Source: Desertimonas sp963732335
Lineage (GTDB): Bacteria; Actinomycetota; Acidimicrobiia; Acidimicrobiales; Ilumatobacteraceae
Assembly (NCBI GenBank): GCA_963732335.1
Contig: CAVSZO010000054.1
Location: 186,001-250,000 of the forward strand
Length of the DNA stretch: 64,000 nt
Direction of reading: 5' to 3'
Below, piece after piece: positions 1-9,830 of this stretch. Position 1 is the first letter of the stretch, and each line of letters starts with the position of its first letter. A program made the translations under genes and the position numbers. The notes below the pieces were generated by a model. It had not been told where the DNA came from, searched no databases, and worked only from the letters and a program-made list of their open reading frames with translations.

Positions 1-1
1 G

Positions 2-263
2 GGACGCTGCGTCAACCAGAACCCCAAGTGCGAGCCGCAGCTCGGCCGCCGGGGGCTGTACCGCGCGATCGGGGCGACGTTCGACAGCCAGTCGATCGAG
101 ATGGCGATGCTCTGGGTCCTGAACTCTCCGACGGCGAGCACGACCTGCTCGACATCGTCGCCGCGGCGGGCCTGCCGTTCGACGCGGTGCAGCGCGCCGC
201 CGACGTGCTCGTCGATCACGACCTGCTCGCACCGGTCCCGGCTCGTGGCGAGGAGGCGCGTGA
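2..263 (+). CDS. DUF4910 aminopeptidase-like protein, C-terminal end only
   Basis: The reading enters from outside the window with VNQNPKCEPQLGRRGLYRAI and continues, after a lost base near 122, as LSDGEHDLLDIVAAAGLPF and AADVLVDHDLLAPV. From memory of the family, this is the C-terminal tail and winged-helix segment of DUF4910/DUF2172 proteins. These have an M28-like zinc aminopeptidase fold and are common in surface-polysaccharide clusters; their substrate is not established. A TGA at 261 overlaps the next gene's GTG, which suggests translational coupling to rfbC, although a second frame break is needed to reach it. Only the tail is present, so the catalytic residues cannot be checked. Confidence 0.6.
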
Positions 264-833
264 AGATCGAGCCGTGGACGCTCCAAGACGTGCTCGTCGT
301 GGAGTCGGAACCGTTCACCGACGATCGCGGCTTCTTCGTCCGCACGATGTCGGCGGCGACGCTGGCGGACGCGGGCTCGACATCACGCGGTTCGTCGAGG
401 AGAGCCAGTCGCGATCGGCGAAGGGCGTGCTGCGTGGCCTCCACGGCCGCGCCGTCGCTGAGCGAGGGCAAGCTGGTGCGCTGCGCGTCGGGCAGCGTCT
501 TCGAGGTGATCCTCGACCTGCGTCCGTGGTCGACGACCTTCCTGCAGTGGGACACGCTCGTGCTCGACGACGTGGAGCACCGCCAGGTGTGGGTGCCGCC
601 GGGGTTCGTGCACGGCTTCCAGGTGCTCACCGACGCAGGCCGACATCTGCTACCGGATGGACGCGGTGCACGACCCGTCGCTCGACATCGGGCTGGCCTG
701 GAACGACCCCGACCTGGGGATCGAGTGGCCGCTCCCCGATCCGGTGCTCTCGGCGCGCGATCAGGCAGCACCGTCGCTCGCCGAGATCCGCCCGCACCTC
801 GAGTCGTGGTTCGGCTCCTCGTCACCCACCTGA
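260..833 (+). CDS. rfbC: dTDP-4-dehydrorhamnose 3,5-epimerase (frame-broken)
   Basis: This cupin-fold epimerase converts dTDP-4-keto-6-deoxyglucose to the 4-keto-rhamnose form in dTDP-L-rhamnose synthesis. Recognisable pieces in order are VKIEPWTLQDVLVVESEPF, FTDDRGFFVRTM, KGVLRGLHGR (the catalytic-His RGLH region), GSVFEVILDLRPWS, VWVPPGFVHGF, ICYRMDAVHDPSLDIGLAWN and DLGIEWPLPDPVLSARD, ending SSPT and a stop. The assembled length of about 190 residues fits the family. At least three single-base breaks (near 373, 455 and 640) split it; RGLHGR is normally RGLHYQ, and that deviation lies beside a break. GTG at 260 overlaps the upstream stop. The rmlA, B and D partners are not in the window. 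Confidence 0.85.
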
Positions 834-856
834 GCGCAGGCAAGCAGCGAGGAGCG

Positions 857-1769
857 TCAGCTCGATTCCGACGGGTGCCCCAGCACGAGTGCCGTCTCGA
901 ATCGGCGTACGCGCGGGTGCGGCGGGCCGATGTCGAAGGCGTGTTCCCACATGCTCCGGAACTGGTCGAGGTCGTAGATGCGCGTGCGCGGTGGTCCCGA
1001 CCTGGATGGTCGCCGTGGTGACGTCGACCAGTCACTCCCGAGGAACTCGACGGCCTGTTCGGCCCGGCGGATCGTGTCGCCGACCGGCGCGAGCCGGTGC
1101 TCCGCGGGCACGCCCAGCAGGATCTCGACCGACCCGCGGTCGACCAGCGTGAGGTACAGCGCGCCGCCCGGAGCGAGAACCCGGCGCAGCTCGAGCAGCC
1201 AGGCGTCGCGCAGCTCCACCATCGTGTCGAGCACCGACGCCACGATCACCAGATCGAAGTAGCCATCGCCGGAATGGAGGTGCGGCGCGGTCGTGACCGT
1301 CACGAAGTGGAACGGCGGGCTGAGATTCTCCGCGCACCAGGCGATGCTCGGCGCGTGGACGTCGACGCCCCAGACCTGGCGTCGGGGTCGCGACCCCGAG
1401 GAGCTGTCGCGTGATCCGCGGGTCGCGCATCCGGAGTCGAGAACTCGTGCGCTCCTCGACCGGACGCCCACGTCGGCGAGCCCATGACCGTCGCCTCGGT
1501 GTCACGCCTCCCACTCTCGAGGTACTTCCTCCGCGCTTCCTCCAGGTTGTGCCACAACGCGGCCGGCGGTACCGGCGGCTCACCGTCGCCCGCGCCCCGC
1601 CCACGACGGGGGGACGATCACGACGTCCTCCTTCGCCGGGGTCGGTTCGAAGTGCACGATCCCGGCGTCTCCGGAGCGCGGAAGGAAGCCGATCCGTACC
1701 GTGTCGCGGACCGTCGTCGAGCTCGTTGACCACACGGTTCGCGAACCCCGCCAGGGTCGGCGCAACCAT
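857..1769 (-). CDS. Class I SAM-dependent methyltransferase (frame-broken)
   Basis: The long C-terminal piece shows a Rossmann methyltransferase. A glycine-rich motif I (RVLDSGC, then GSGRITRQL in another frame) is followed by VWGVDVHAPSIAWC (the acidic residue after strand 2), FDLVIVASVLDTM (motif II position) and LRRVLAPGGALYLTLVDRG (motif III). The N-terminal half is scattered over three frames, starting MVAPTLAGFANRVVNELDD at 1769 and including LWHNLEEARRKYLESG. The product is about 300 residues. It lies 40 bases downstream of another methyltransferase on the same strand, so the two are probably cotranscribed. Location in the polysaccharide locus suggests a sugar or lipid-carrier substrate, but none can be named from sequence. 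Confidence 0.7.
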
Positions 1770-1808
1770 GCTTGATACCCATCAGCGGCGGCCGTCCATC
1801 GGTGGTGT

Positions 1809-2505
1809 CTAACACGCCGACCGACGGGTCCGGCGATCGTCGGATCGGCGCGCCGCCGGCGCGCCCTCGCGGTTCGAGCAAGGCGAGTAGGTCTGCGCGA
1901 ACAGTTCGGCCAACGCTTCGCCGCCCATCCTGTGCGGCGGACCGCGCGGGGGGCCGAGCAGGCACGCTCGTCCATCACCCGCCACCCGCTCCGTGCGGCC
2001 TGTTCCGGTCCACGATCCGCGCCATGTCGTAGGAGAAGAACCAACGATGTCGTCGTCGGGCTTGTCGATCGGGAGCCCGTACTTCGACAGCCACTCGCCC
2101 CGTCGCCCGCGATCCGGCACTCGATCACGTAGACGTTCGGGAGCGCGATGACGACGTGCTCCGACGCGACGCGGCACAACTCGGCGAACGAGTGGTGGAT
2201 GTCGTCGGTGTGCTCGAGCACGTCGAGCGCGACGACGACTTGTGCGAAGTCGTCGTCGAAGGGCAGGCGGTCTCCGAGGTCGGCGACGATCTCCGCGGAG
2301 GGATCGATGTCGACCCCCGTGTAGTGCGCGGCGACGCCCACGAGCGCGGTCTCGAGCTCACGAGACCGCGAGCCCGACGTCGACGACCGGTCTTGTGCCG
2401 CCAGATCCCGGAAAAGGAGTCGACGACCGCCTGCGCCTTCGCGAGCGCGCTCTCGCCCCGCATGACCGCGAGGTCGGACACTCGGGTATCGGCTGGGGCG
2501 ACCAT
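1809..2505 (-). CDS. Class I SAM-dependent methyltransferase (frame-broken)
   Basis: It begins MVAPADTRVSDLAVMRGESA at 2505 and continues SFSGIWRHKTG. After a break comes HYTGVDIDPSAEIVADLGDR (motif I/II region), then LPFDDDFAQVVVALDVLEH (the typical methyltransf_11 DVLEH), FAELCRVASEHVVIALPN, and WLSKYGLPIDKPDDD after another break. About 230 residues when assembled, normal for a stand-alone methyltransferase. It is divergent from the FemAB-like gene at 2611, so the 105-base gap probably holds both promoters. Substrate unknown; O-methylation of a sugar or quinone-type methylation are both compatible. Confidence 0.7.
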
Positions 2506-2610
2506 GTCGCACAGAATACCGCGCCGTCGATCCCGTCCAGCGTGTCGTACCGAGCCGCTACGCTCGTGGTCCGCAATGTGCGTCGGGAAGCTCGAGCAAA
2601 GGCGTGACGG

Positions 2611-3455
2611 GTGATCGTGACGAGCGCGTGGCGCGGGCCGTTTCGCGACCACCAGGTGTTCTTCCCGACCACGACGGAGCTGCGAGCCCTCGCCACAGCG
2701 TGCCGGCCCTACGAAGTGTTCCGTTCGCCGCACGTCGTCGGGACGATCGATGCGATCCGCACCCGGATCATCGATCGCTCCACGACCAGCTGCCTCGATC
2801 TCACCCTGCCGGCCGACACACTGCTGAAGAACATGTCGGCGAAGTCGTGTCGCTACGAGATCCGTCGGGCCGAGAAGCTCGGCGACCGCCTGAGCTTCCG
2901 CACCACCGACCCGACGGTCCGGGCCGACTACTTCGAGCTCTACAACAAATTCGTCGAGTGGAAGGGCTACACGAAGCCGATCACGGCGCGGCGCTACGAG
3001 CGTTACCTCCAGATCGGCGACGTGATGGTCGCCTACCTCGACGGCGTGCCCGTCGCCGGCCACCTGCTCGTCGCCGATCCGGAAGCCAGCCGCGTCCGCC
3101 TCGTGCTCTCGGCCTCCGCCCGGTTCGACGACGGCGGCCCGGCGGAGCGGGTCGGGCCGGTGAACCGGTGGTTGCACTGGCGCGAGATGCTGCACTACCA
3201 CGATGCCGGCTACGCCACCTACGACTTCGGGGGCGGCTCGACGAGCGGCTCGATCGGTCGCTTCAAGCTCAGCTTCGGCGGCGTGATCGAAGAGGGTCAC
3301 AGCGTCGCGGTGGAAGGCTCGCTGGTCCGGGGACCGTGCGCAGCGTCGAAGCAGTGCAGCTCTTCGCTCGGCGGCGCCGGGCGAGGGCGAAGGCTCGGGC
3401 GGTCGAGCGCGACGCCACCAACGCCGGGTTGACACCACGCGGGAGCTGCGCGTGA
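2611..3455 (+). CDS. FemAB/GNAT-fold acyltransferase-like protein
   Basis: Most of this protein is in one frame from the GTG at 2611. Family-type stretches are NMSAKSCRYEIRRAEKLGD (the FemAB-like lysine/arginine segment), FELYNKFVEWKG, VAYLDGVPVAGHLLVAD, VRLVLSASARFDDGG, NRWLHWREMLHYHDAGY, YATYDFGGGS and GRFKLSFGG, which match the second GNAT lobe of FemAB-related proteins in polysaccharide clusters. Such proteins transfer aminoacyl or acyl groups to envelope sugars or peptides. The end is uncertain: the main frame stops at 3432 with an uncharacteristic tail, and a one-base shift near 3330 gives EAVQLFARRRRA to a stop at 3455. It is followed 39 bases later by a glycosyltransferase on the same strand. 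Confidence 0.65.
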
Positions 3456-3493
3456 GCGGTCGGCGATCGACGCGCCAGTAGCGTCGTCGCACC

Positions 3494-4752
3494 ATGGCTT
3501 CCCCGTTCGAGGATCTCCCCCGCGCCTCGCCGCCCGGCGCACCCGGCGAAGCCGCGGGCGCTGTTCCTCGCGTCGAAGCTTCCGTACCCGCCGGAGACGG
3601 GGGGCACGCAGCGCCTGTGGCACATGCTGGTCGCCATCGACTCGGTCGCCGACGTCGACATGGTCGTGCTCACCCACACCGACCCCGCGGCCGTGGACGA
3701 CATGACCCGGCTGCTCCCGGACGTCCGGGTGGTTGCGGCTCTGCCGACCCGCAAGCCGACCACCGTCTCGAACCTCGCTCGCTGCCTGACGCGCGCCGGA
3801 CACCGCCGTCGGTCTGGTTCCGGATGTCGCCTCCGTGTCGCCGCGCTCGACGATTGGGCGCAGGCGTCCTACGACGTCGTCTGGGACGCAGCTCCGCTCG
3901 CGTCCGACCTCCTCGGGAGTCGCCACCTCGGACCGGTCATCGTCGACCGCTACGACCTGGAGGAGGAATGGATCCGAGGGCGGATCCGCGCCGAGCAGTT
4001 GTGGCGCCGCCCGCTGCGGCTCGCGGCGCGTGGTTCGACCTGCGCCGCTGGACCGCGTTCAGCGACGATCGGGCCCGCCGGGCGGCGTACGTCCTGGTGT
4101 GCAGCGAGACCGACCGGGCTCGCCTCTCGGCGGCGCATGTGCTCGTGGTGCCCAACGGGTACGAGCGGCCCCCGAACCCGTAGGAAGGCCGTCAGTGGGC
4201 GCTCCGCCGACGCTGCTCTTCCAGGGCCAGATGACCTACGAGCCCAACGTGGACGCGGCCGTGCACTTCGTGGAGCACGTGTTCCCCCGGATCCGGGCCT
4301 GTTCACCCCGACGTGCAGCTTCGCATCGTGGGCCGCTGCGACGCCGCCGTCGTGCAGCTGGAATCCCACACGAACGTGACGGTCACGGGCTACGTCCCGC
4401 ACATCGAGGACGAGCTCGCGGCAGCGATGTCGTGATCGTCCCGATCCGTTTCGGCAGCGGCACCCGGATCAAGCTCCTGGAAGCGTTCGCGGACCGCATC
4501 CCGGCCGTCTCGACGTCGATCGGCGCCGAAGGGCTCGCGGTCGTCGACGGTACGCACCTGCTCCTCGCCGACGACGACGAACGCGTTCGCGACGGTGCGT
4601 CCGGCTCCTGCGCGATCTCGAACTACGGCACACGCTCGTCGACGAAGCCGAACAGCTCTATCTCGCGAAGTACCAATGGAGTCAGATCCACGCACCACGT
4701 TGCGCAGGTCGTCCACCAGGTCACGAGCCACGCCGCACAGCCCAGGGCGTGA
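3494..4752 (+). CDS. Glycosyltransferase, GT-B fold (GT4-like, frame-broken)
   Basis: After MASPFEDLPRASPPGAPGEA a break leads into ALFLASKLPYPPETGGTQRL, the N-terminal lobe with the GG loop. Later pieces are VDMVVLTHTDPAAVDDMTRL, ASYDVVWDAAPLASDLL, IVDRYDLEEEWIRGRIRAEQ, YVLVCSETDRARLS, VVPNGYERPP, LLFQGQMTYEPNVDAAVHFV, QLRIVGRCD, VIVPIRFGSGTRIKLLEAF (the donor-binding region) and ELRHTLVDEAEQLYLAKYQW. This resembles the exopolysaccharide GTs that carry a YxPNxDA motif. At least six breaks occur in 1.26 kb. Activity is an inverting or retaining sugar transfer in the cytoplasm; donor and acceptor are unknown. Confidence 0.75.
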
Positions 4753-4786
4753 CGCGCGCCGAAGTCGACTCGACGGGCGACTCGGT

Positions 4787-5845
4787 CTACGACGCGTGCC
4801 GCGCGACCGAGATCAGGTCTTCCTGCTCCTCGGCCATGAGGTCGAGCATGCCGTCTTCGAGCCCGAGCTCACGCCGGCTGTAGGCGATCGCGTCGTCGAG
4901 GATGTCGTCGAGCGTCCGCGTGGGCGCCCAGCCGGTGAGCGCGCGCGATCTTCGTGGTGTCGGGCACGCGCCGGCGCATGTCCTCGAAGCCGTCGGCGTA
5001 GGCCTCGCTCGTAGGGGATGAGCTCGATCGTCGACGAGCTGCCGGCTGCGCTCGACGACGCGGTCGGGCGAGGTCGAGGATCGAGATCTCGTCGGCGACG
5101 CCGACGTTGAACACCTCGCCGATCGCGCCGGGATGCGTCGAGCAGCCGCGAGCAGCGCCGTCGACGACGTCGTGCACGTGGCAGAAGCAGCGGCTCTGGC
5201 CGCCGTCGCCGTACACCGTGAGCGGCTCGCCGCGAGCGCCTGGCGGACGAGCCGGGGGATCACCATCCCGTACGCCGGGCTCTGGCGGGGGCCGACGGTG
5301 TTGAACAGCCGCGCGACGATCGACTGCGAGGCCACGCTCCCGGTGGTAGGCGAACGCGAGGATCTCGTCGACCGCCTTGGCGGTGCTGTACGACCAGCGC
5401 GACGATCGAGGTGGCGCCGAGGATCCGGTCGGCGGTCTCGTCAGCTGGCTCGGCGCCGTTCTTGCCGTAGATCTCCGACGTGCTGGCGATCGAGGATCTT
5501 GCGGCGGTAGCGGTGGGCGGCGTCGATCACGATCTCCGAGCCGCGGATGTTGGTGGTGAACGAGCGCAGCGGCTCCTCGACGATGAGCTTCACGCCCGAC
5601 CGCGGCGGCGAGGTGCACGACGACGTCGCACCGGTGCACGAGCTCGTCGACCATGAGCTCGTCGAGCACCGAGCCGATCTCGAGCTGCAACGCGTGGGTG
5701 GATCGCGGACGCCGCGAGGTTCTCCAGCCGCCCCGTGGACAGGTCGTCGAGCACGACGACGCTGTCGCCGCGCGTCGAGCAGCGCATCAGTGAGGTGCGA
5801 GCCGATGAAGCCGGCACCGCCGGTGATGAGATATGTCTGCGACAT
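4787..5845 (-). CDS. NAD-dependent nucleotide-sugar epimerase/dehydratase (extended SDR, frame-broken)
   Basis: It starts MSQTYLITGGAGFIGSHLTD at 5845 with the GxxGxxG NAD site. Next come VVLDDLSTGRLENLA, CDVVVHLAAAVG, VKLIVEEPLRSFTTNIRGSE, the catalytic YSTAK in SYSTAKAVDEILAFAYHRE, IVARLFNTVGPRQSPAYGM, EPLTVYGDGGQSRCFCHVHD and a C-terminal LDDILDDAIAYSRRELGL. These are hallmarks of UDP-hexose 4-epimerases, UDP-glucuronate decarboxylases and their relatives. Because the next gene is a UDP-N-acetylhexosamine-type dehydrogenase 66 bases away on the same strand, a C4-epimerisation of that pathway's sugar is the likeliest job; this is inference. About 345 residues when assembled. Seven or more breaks prevent an exact translation. 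Confidence 0.8.
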
Positions 5846-5911
5846 GAGGTGTCGGTCCTCCTCGAGAACGGATGGGGTGGACACTGGTGAACGCGCGCGA
5901 CGCGGCGTGCG

Positions 5912-7207
5912 CTACAGGCGCTCGACCTGTCGCCGTGGAGACGCAGCGTCGGGTGTCGAGAACGAACGGCGCGTGCTGCTCGCACCATCTCGAGAGTCGA
6001 AGGCGTCGTGGTCGGTGAGCAGGACGACGGCGTCGGCGGCCGCGAGCTCCTCGGCGGTGAGCGTCGACGCGGCTCGACGCGCGGCGGTCGACGTGGCTCG
6101 CGCACGTGGGGGTCGGCGGCGCGCACGTCGGCGCCCATCGCGACGAGCCGGCGGCCGACGCGCGACGCCGGGCGACTCGCGGGCGTCGCCGGTGTTCCGC
6201 TTGTAGGCCAGCCCGAGCAGCAGGATGCGGCTGCCGTTGACCGCCTTGCGCCGCGTGTTGAGCGCCGACCATGAGCCGGCGCACGACGTAGTCGGGCATG
6301 TGGTCGTTGACGTCGTTGGCGAGCTCGACGAAGCGGAAGCTGCTGGCCGAGCGAGCTGCTTGCACCCGCCACGAGAGGTAGCTCGGGTCGATCGGGAGGC
6401 AGTGCCCGCCGACGCCCGGGCCCGGGCGTGAAGCGCATGAAGCCGAACGGCTTGGTGGACGGCGGCGTCGATCGCCTCCCAGACGTCGATGCCGAGGTCG
6501 CCGGCGAACATCGCCAGCTCGTTGACCAGCGCGATGTTGACGTGCCGGAACGTGTTCTCGAGCAGCTTGGTGAGCTCGGCCTCCTTGGGCGCCGACACCG
6601 GCACGGTGCGCTCGACGATGCGGTCGTAGAAGCGCCTGCACCGCGGCCAGCGACGCCGCGTCGATGCCGGAGACGACCTTCGGGCGTGTTCACGAAGCGT
6701 CCACGTCGGGTTGCCGGGGTCGATGCGCTCGGGGCTGTAGCCGAGGTGGAAGTCGGCGCCGGCGACGCAGGCCCGAGCCCTCCTCGAGGATGCGGCGCCG
6801 ACGAGCTCCTCGGTGGTGCCCGGGTAGGTCGTCGACTCGAGGACGACGGTGGCGCCCGGGCGCAGGTAGCGGCGCCAGCGTCGCGCGCGGCCGCCTCGAT
6901 GTAGCGACAGGTCGGGGGCGCCGTCGCGCAGCGGCGTGGGCACGGTGATGACGGCGACGTCGAAGCCGGCGCAGTCGCCGGGTCGCTCGTCGGCCGGTAG
7001 CGGCCGGTGGCGAGCGCGGCCGCGAGCACGCTCGTCGGAGACGTCCTCGACGTACGACTCGCCGGCGCGCGAGGCGCTTGACCCGATCGCGCGTCGACCT
7101 CGAGCCGACGACGTCGTGCCCGACCTCGACCGCGCGCATGGCGAGCGGCAGGCCGACGTAGCCCTGCCCGACGACGACGACCTTGAGGTCGTTCGCTCTC
7201 TGCCCAT
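5912..7207 (-). CDS. Nucleotide-sugar dehydrogenase, UDP-N-acetylhexosamine type (frame-broken)
   Basis: This enzyme oxidises C6 of a UDP-sugar to the uronate with two NAD+. The N-terminal Rossmann piece reads NDLKVVVVGQGYVGLPLA, followed by ESYVEDVSDERV, FDVAVITVPTPLRDGAPDLS, LESTTYPGTTEELV, FHLGYSPERIDPGNP, AELTKLLENTFRHVNIALVN, RFTPGPGVGGHCLPIDPSYL with the catalytic Cys, and ILLLGLAYKRNTGDARESP. The GGHCLPIDPSYLSW form is that of WecC/WbpA-type enzymes; UDP-glucose dehydrogenases usually have GGSCFPKD. The ATG at 7207 is one base out of frame with the NDLKVV stretch, so the true start is unsettled. It probably forms an operon with the epimerase downstream. Confidence 0.8.
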   Translation of the reverse strand: MGRERTTSRSSSSGRATSACRSPCARSRSGTTSSARGRRAIGSSASRAGESYVEDVSDERARGRARHRPLPADERPGDCAGFDVAVITVPTPLRDGAPDLSLHRGGRARRWRRYLRPGATVVLESTTYPGTTEELVGAASSRRARACVAGADFHLGYSPERIDPGNPTWTLREHARRSSPASTRRRWPRCRRFYDRIVERTVPVSAPKEAELTKLLENTFRHVNIALVNELAMFAGDLGIDVWEAIDAAVHQAVRLHALHARARASAGTASRSTRATSRGGCKQLARPAASASSSSPTTSTTTCPTTSCAGSWSALNTRRKAVNGSRILLLGLAYKRNTGDARESPGVARRPPARRDGRRRARRRPPRARATSTAARRAASTLTAEELAAADAVVLLTDHDAFDSRDGASSTRRSFSTPDAASPRRQVERL

Positions 7208-7381
7208 GGCCGCGCCCCTAATGCCCAGTCGTACCACGTAAGAGCCGTGGTCGTCGGGCTGGCCCTTCCACCCTAGTGAGCTGAATTCCGCGCTCAAGAC
7301 GCTCACTCTACGTGTTCGTCAGACCCCTGCACACAGCCGGGAACCGCTCGAAAACCGGGGAACCAGACCGTACGACACTCG

Positions 7382-8519
7382 TCACACTTGTCGGATCCAT
7401 GTCCGCCAAGCGCGCCATGCCCGGCGTCGTACTCGCCCAGCGGGTCCCGTTCCATCCATCCGACGGCGTGACTCCTCGCCCATCGCGCCGGCCTCGATCG
7501 CGGTCGCCGAGCACGTCGACGAGCGCCGTCGTCGAGCGCGACCGCTCCTCGGCCTCGACCACGCGTCCGTTGACGTCGTCCTCGACGACCTCGTCGATGC
7601 CCCCGACCCGCGACGCGACGACGGCCTCGCACGGGCCATGGCCTCCAGCACGATGCGGGCAAGGCCCTCGGAGCGCGACGGCAGCACGAGGCACGAGGAG
7701 TCGTCCATGAGCGCGACCAGCTCGAGCGGATCACGGGCGGGCGAGCATCTCGACGCTGCGCGTCGAGCCCTTCGGCGCGGACGTGCATGCTCGAGCTCGC
7801 CGTGGAGACTGCCGCCGCCGACCATGGTCAGCCGGGCGTCGGGCAGCCCCGGAGCACCGACGGCCAGGCGTCGAGCAGCACGTCGAGCGCCTTGTAGGCC
7901 TCGAGCACGCCGACGAAGAGCGCGCGCGGGCGACTCCGGGAGCGGCGCCAGCGGCGCGTCCAGGAACGAGCTGTAGTCACTGAACGCGACATAGCGGTCG
8001 ATCGGCCCGGCGTATCCCGCGGCCGCGTGCCCGGTCGGCGAGCACCAGGCTCACCGGGTCGAACCCGGTCGGCCCGCCGGAGCGTCCACTCGGCGACCCG
8101 GTCGGTCGCGCGAGCCATGAGCCGCCGCTTCCGGCTGCCGTACAGCCGGCTGGCGGTTCGCCAGTCGCCGTGCAGCTCGACCTGGACCGGGGGCCGCAGG
8201 CGCGGCGGCAGCAGCGCCGCGAGCACGAGCGTGCCGAACGCCTCGTACGGGCTCTGGCACGAGATGGCCGCGTTCCGACGTCCCGCGGCGAGCGCCAGAC
8301 TCGAGACCGGTGCCGACGGTGTAGAAGAGCGCGCTGCCGAGCACCGGGACCCCGATCGCGGGCAGCGCCAGGATGGTCGACCCCGACGGCCGCAGCACCG
8401 CGGCAAGCGGCCGCGCGGTGCACACCACGATGGTGTGCACGTGACGCTCGTTGATCGCGTACTTGCGCTCGTCGTCGGGACGTCGGCGGGATCTGGCGTC
8501 GCGACTTGCCGACGAACAC
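7382..8519 (-). CDS. Glycosyltransferase family 4-like (frame-broken)
   Basis: The start is probably GTG at 8519 (VFVGKSRRQIP). Then come ERHVHTIVVCTARPLAAVLR, GVPVLGSALFYTVGTGLESG, LALAAGRRNAAISCQSPYEA, VQVELHGDWRTASRLYGS, FSDYSSFLDAPLAPLPESP, ARALFVGVLEAYKALDVLLD, DARLTMVGGGSLHGELEHA, LPSRSEGLARIVLEAMA (the GT4 donor E-x7-E region), VVASRVGGIDEVVEDDVNGR, and a tail MARLADWIRQV ending at 7382. This is a classic GT-B retaining enzyme of about 380 residues. It overlaps or abuts the preceding glycosyltransferase gene on the same strand, so the two are likely cotranslated. The 174 bases before the dehydrogenase gene show no further gene. Confidence 0.78.
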
Positions 8520-9722
8520 CGCCCGACGGCGCGTCGGCTCGCGTCACCCGGGACATGATCTCGAGCAGCCGGTCGGCGCACCGCTCGAATCGCCAGTCCA
8601 TGCCGGTCGTCGCCGCGCCGCGTGGCGAGGCCCGCGAGCGCCGCCGGATCGTCGGACGAGCTGCTGCGAACTCGTCGCGCGAACCCCGCCGCGGTCACGT
8701 CGTCGACGAGCAGGCCGTCGACGCCGTCCGTCAACGACCTCGCGCGACGCCACCGGCGCGGCTCGCCACCACGGGCGTGCCCGACGCCAGGGCCTCGATC
8801 AGCACGTGCGGAAGGCCCTCGTGGCTGCTGGCGAGCACCAGCGCGTCCGCGTCGGCGAGCTGGCGCATGACCTCGTCGTGACCGAGGGCACCCATGAACG
8901 TGACGCGCTCGGTGACCGCGAGGTCGCCGGCGTGCCGCTGGAGTCGCTCGAGCTCGGGACCGTCGCCGACGACGTGAGGCGGCGGCGGGCACTGCCGGGC
9001 GACCGCGTCGATCAGGACATCGACCTGCTTGACCGGGACGAGCCGGCCGACGAACACGAGATCGAGTCCCGGAGCGATTCGACCGCGACGGTCGGTCTCG
9101 GCCTCCGGCGGCGTGACGCGCCCCGTTGGGCACGACGGACACATCGTCGCGCCCCGTCCACCCGCTCACGGTCTCGCGCGAGATGCCCGCTCGGCGTGAC
9201 CACCGCGGTCGCGGCCCCGGTCGACCGGTTCCGCACCACCTGCATGGCTGCGGACGCGCGCTCCGGTCGCGGGCTGCTCCTGGAATTCGTCGAAGGTGAG
9301 GCTGGTCAGGCCGCGCCGTGATCCGCGCTCCCATGCCGGATCGCCGACGACCTTCACGATCACCGGGCGCCCGATGAGCCGCCCGGCGGTCACCGCGAGC
9401 GCGGCGAGACCGGTCGCGTACACGACGTCGCTCTTCCTGCCGTGCGCCACCAGCCACGCGAAGAGCACCGCGCGCTGCGCAGCGGCCACGGCCATCGCCG
9501 CGGGAACCGCACGACCGACGGCAGTCGACGACCACTCGGGCTCGTCGGTGAGCGTGAGCACGCGGGCGTCGTGGCCCCGCGTTGCGCAACTCCGCCGCGA
9601 AGGTCGGACGAGTGCGTCGCAGGCCCTCCGATGTCGGGCGGGAAGATCCCGCTGACGATCAGGACGCGGACAGGTGGTCCGAGCGCTGCCGCGAGGCGAG
9701 GGCGTAAAGAGACAGGACGCAC
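8520..9722 (-). CDS. Glycosyltransferase family 4-like (frame-broken)
   Basis: From GTG at 9722 it reads VRPVSLRPRLAAALGPPV and then RVLIVSGIFPPDIGGPATHS (acceptor-lobe GG loop). Further pieces are LTLTDEPEWSS, WLVAHGRKSDVVYATGLAAL, GRPVIVKVVGDPAWERGSRR, TFDEFQEQ, TGRDDVSVVPNG, LVFVGRLVPVKQVDVLIDAV, HVVGDGPELERLQRHAGDL, DALVLASSHEGLPHVLIEAL (donor-site E-x7-E), GTPVVASRAGGV, DGVDGLLVDD and MDWRFERCADRLLEIMSRVT. That order and about 390 residues fit GT4 enzymes such as WcaL-like and PimA-like proteins. The 3' end merges into the next gene's start near 8520; the exact stop is obscured by a break. Confidence 0.78.
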
Positions 9723-9830
9723 GATTGCTCCTCGAGAGGCAGGTGAGGGGAAGCGCGATGATACCGGCGACCGCGTACGGTGGTCACACGGCGCGGCGAT
9801 CACTACCGGTGACCGAGTAGCCTCGCTCCC

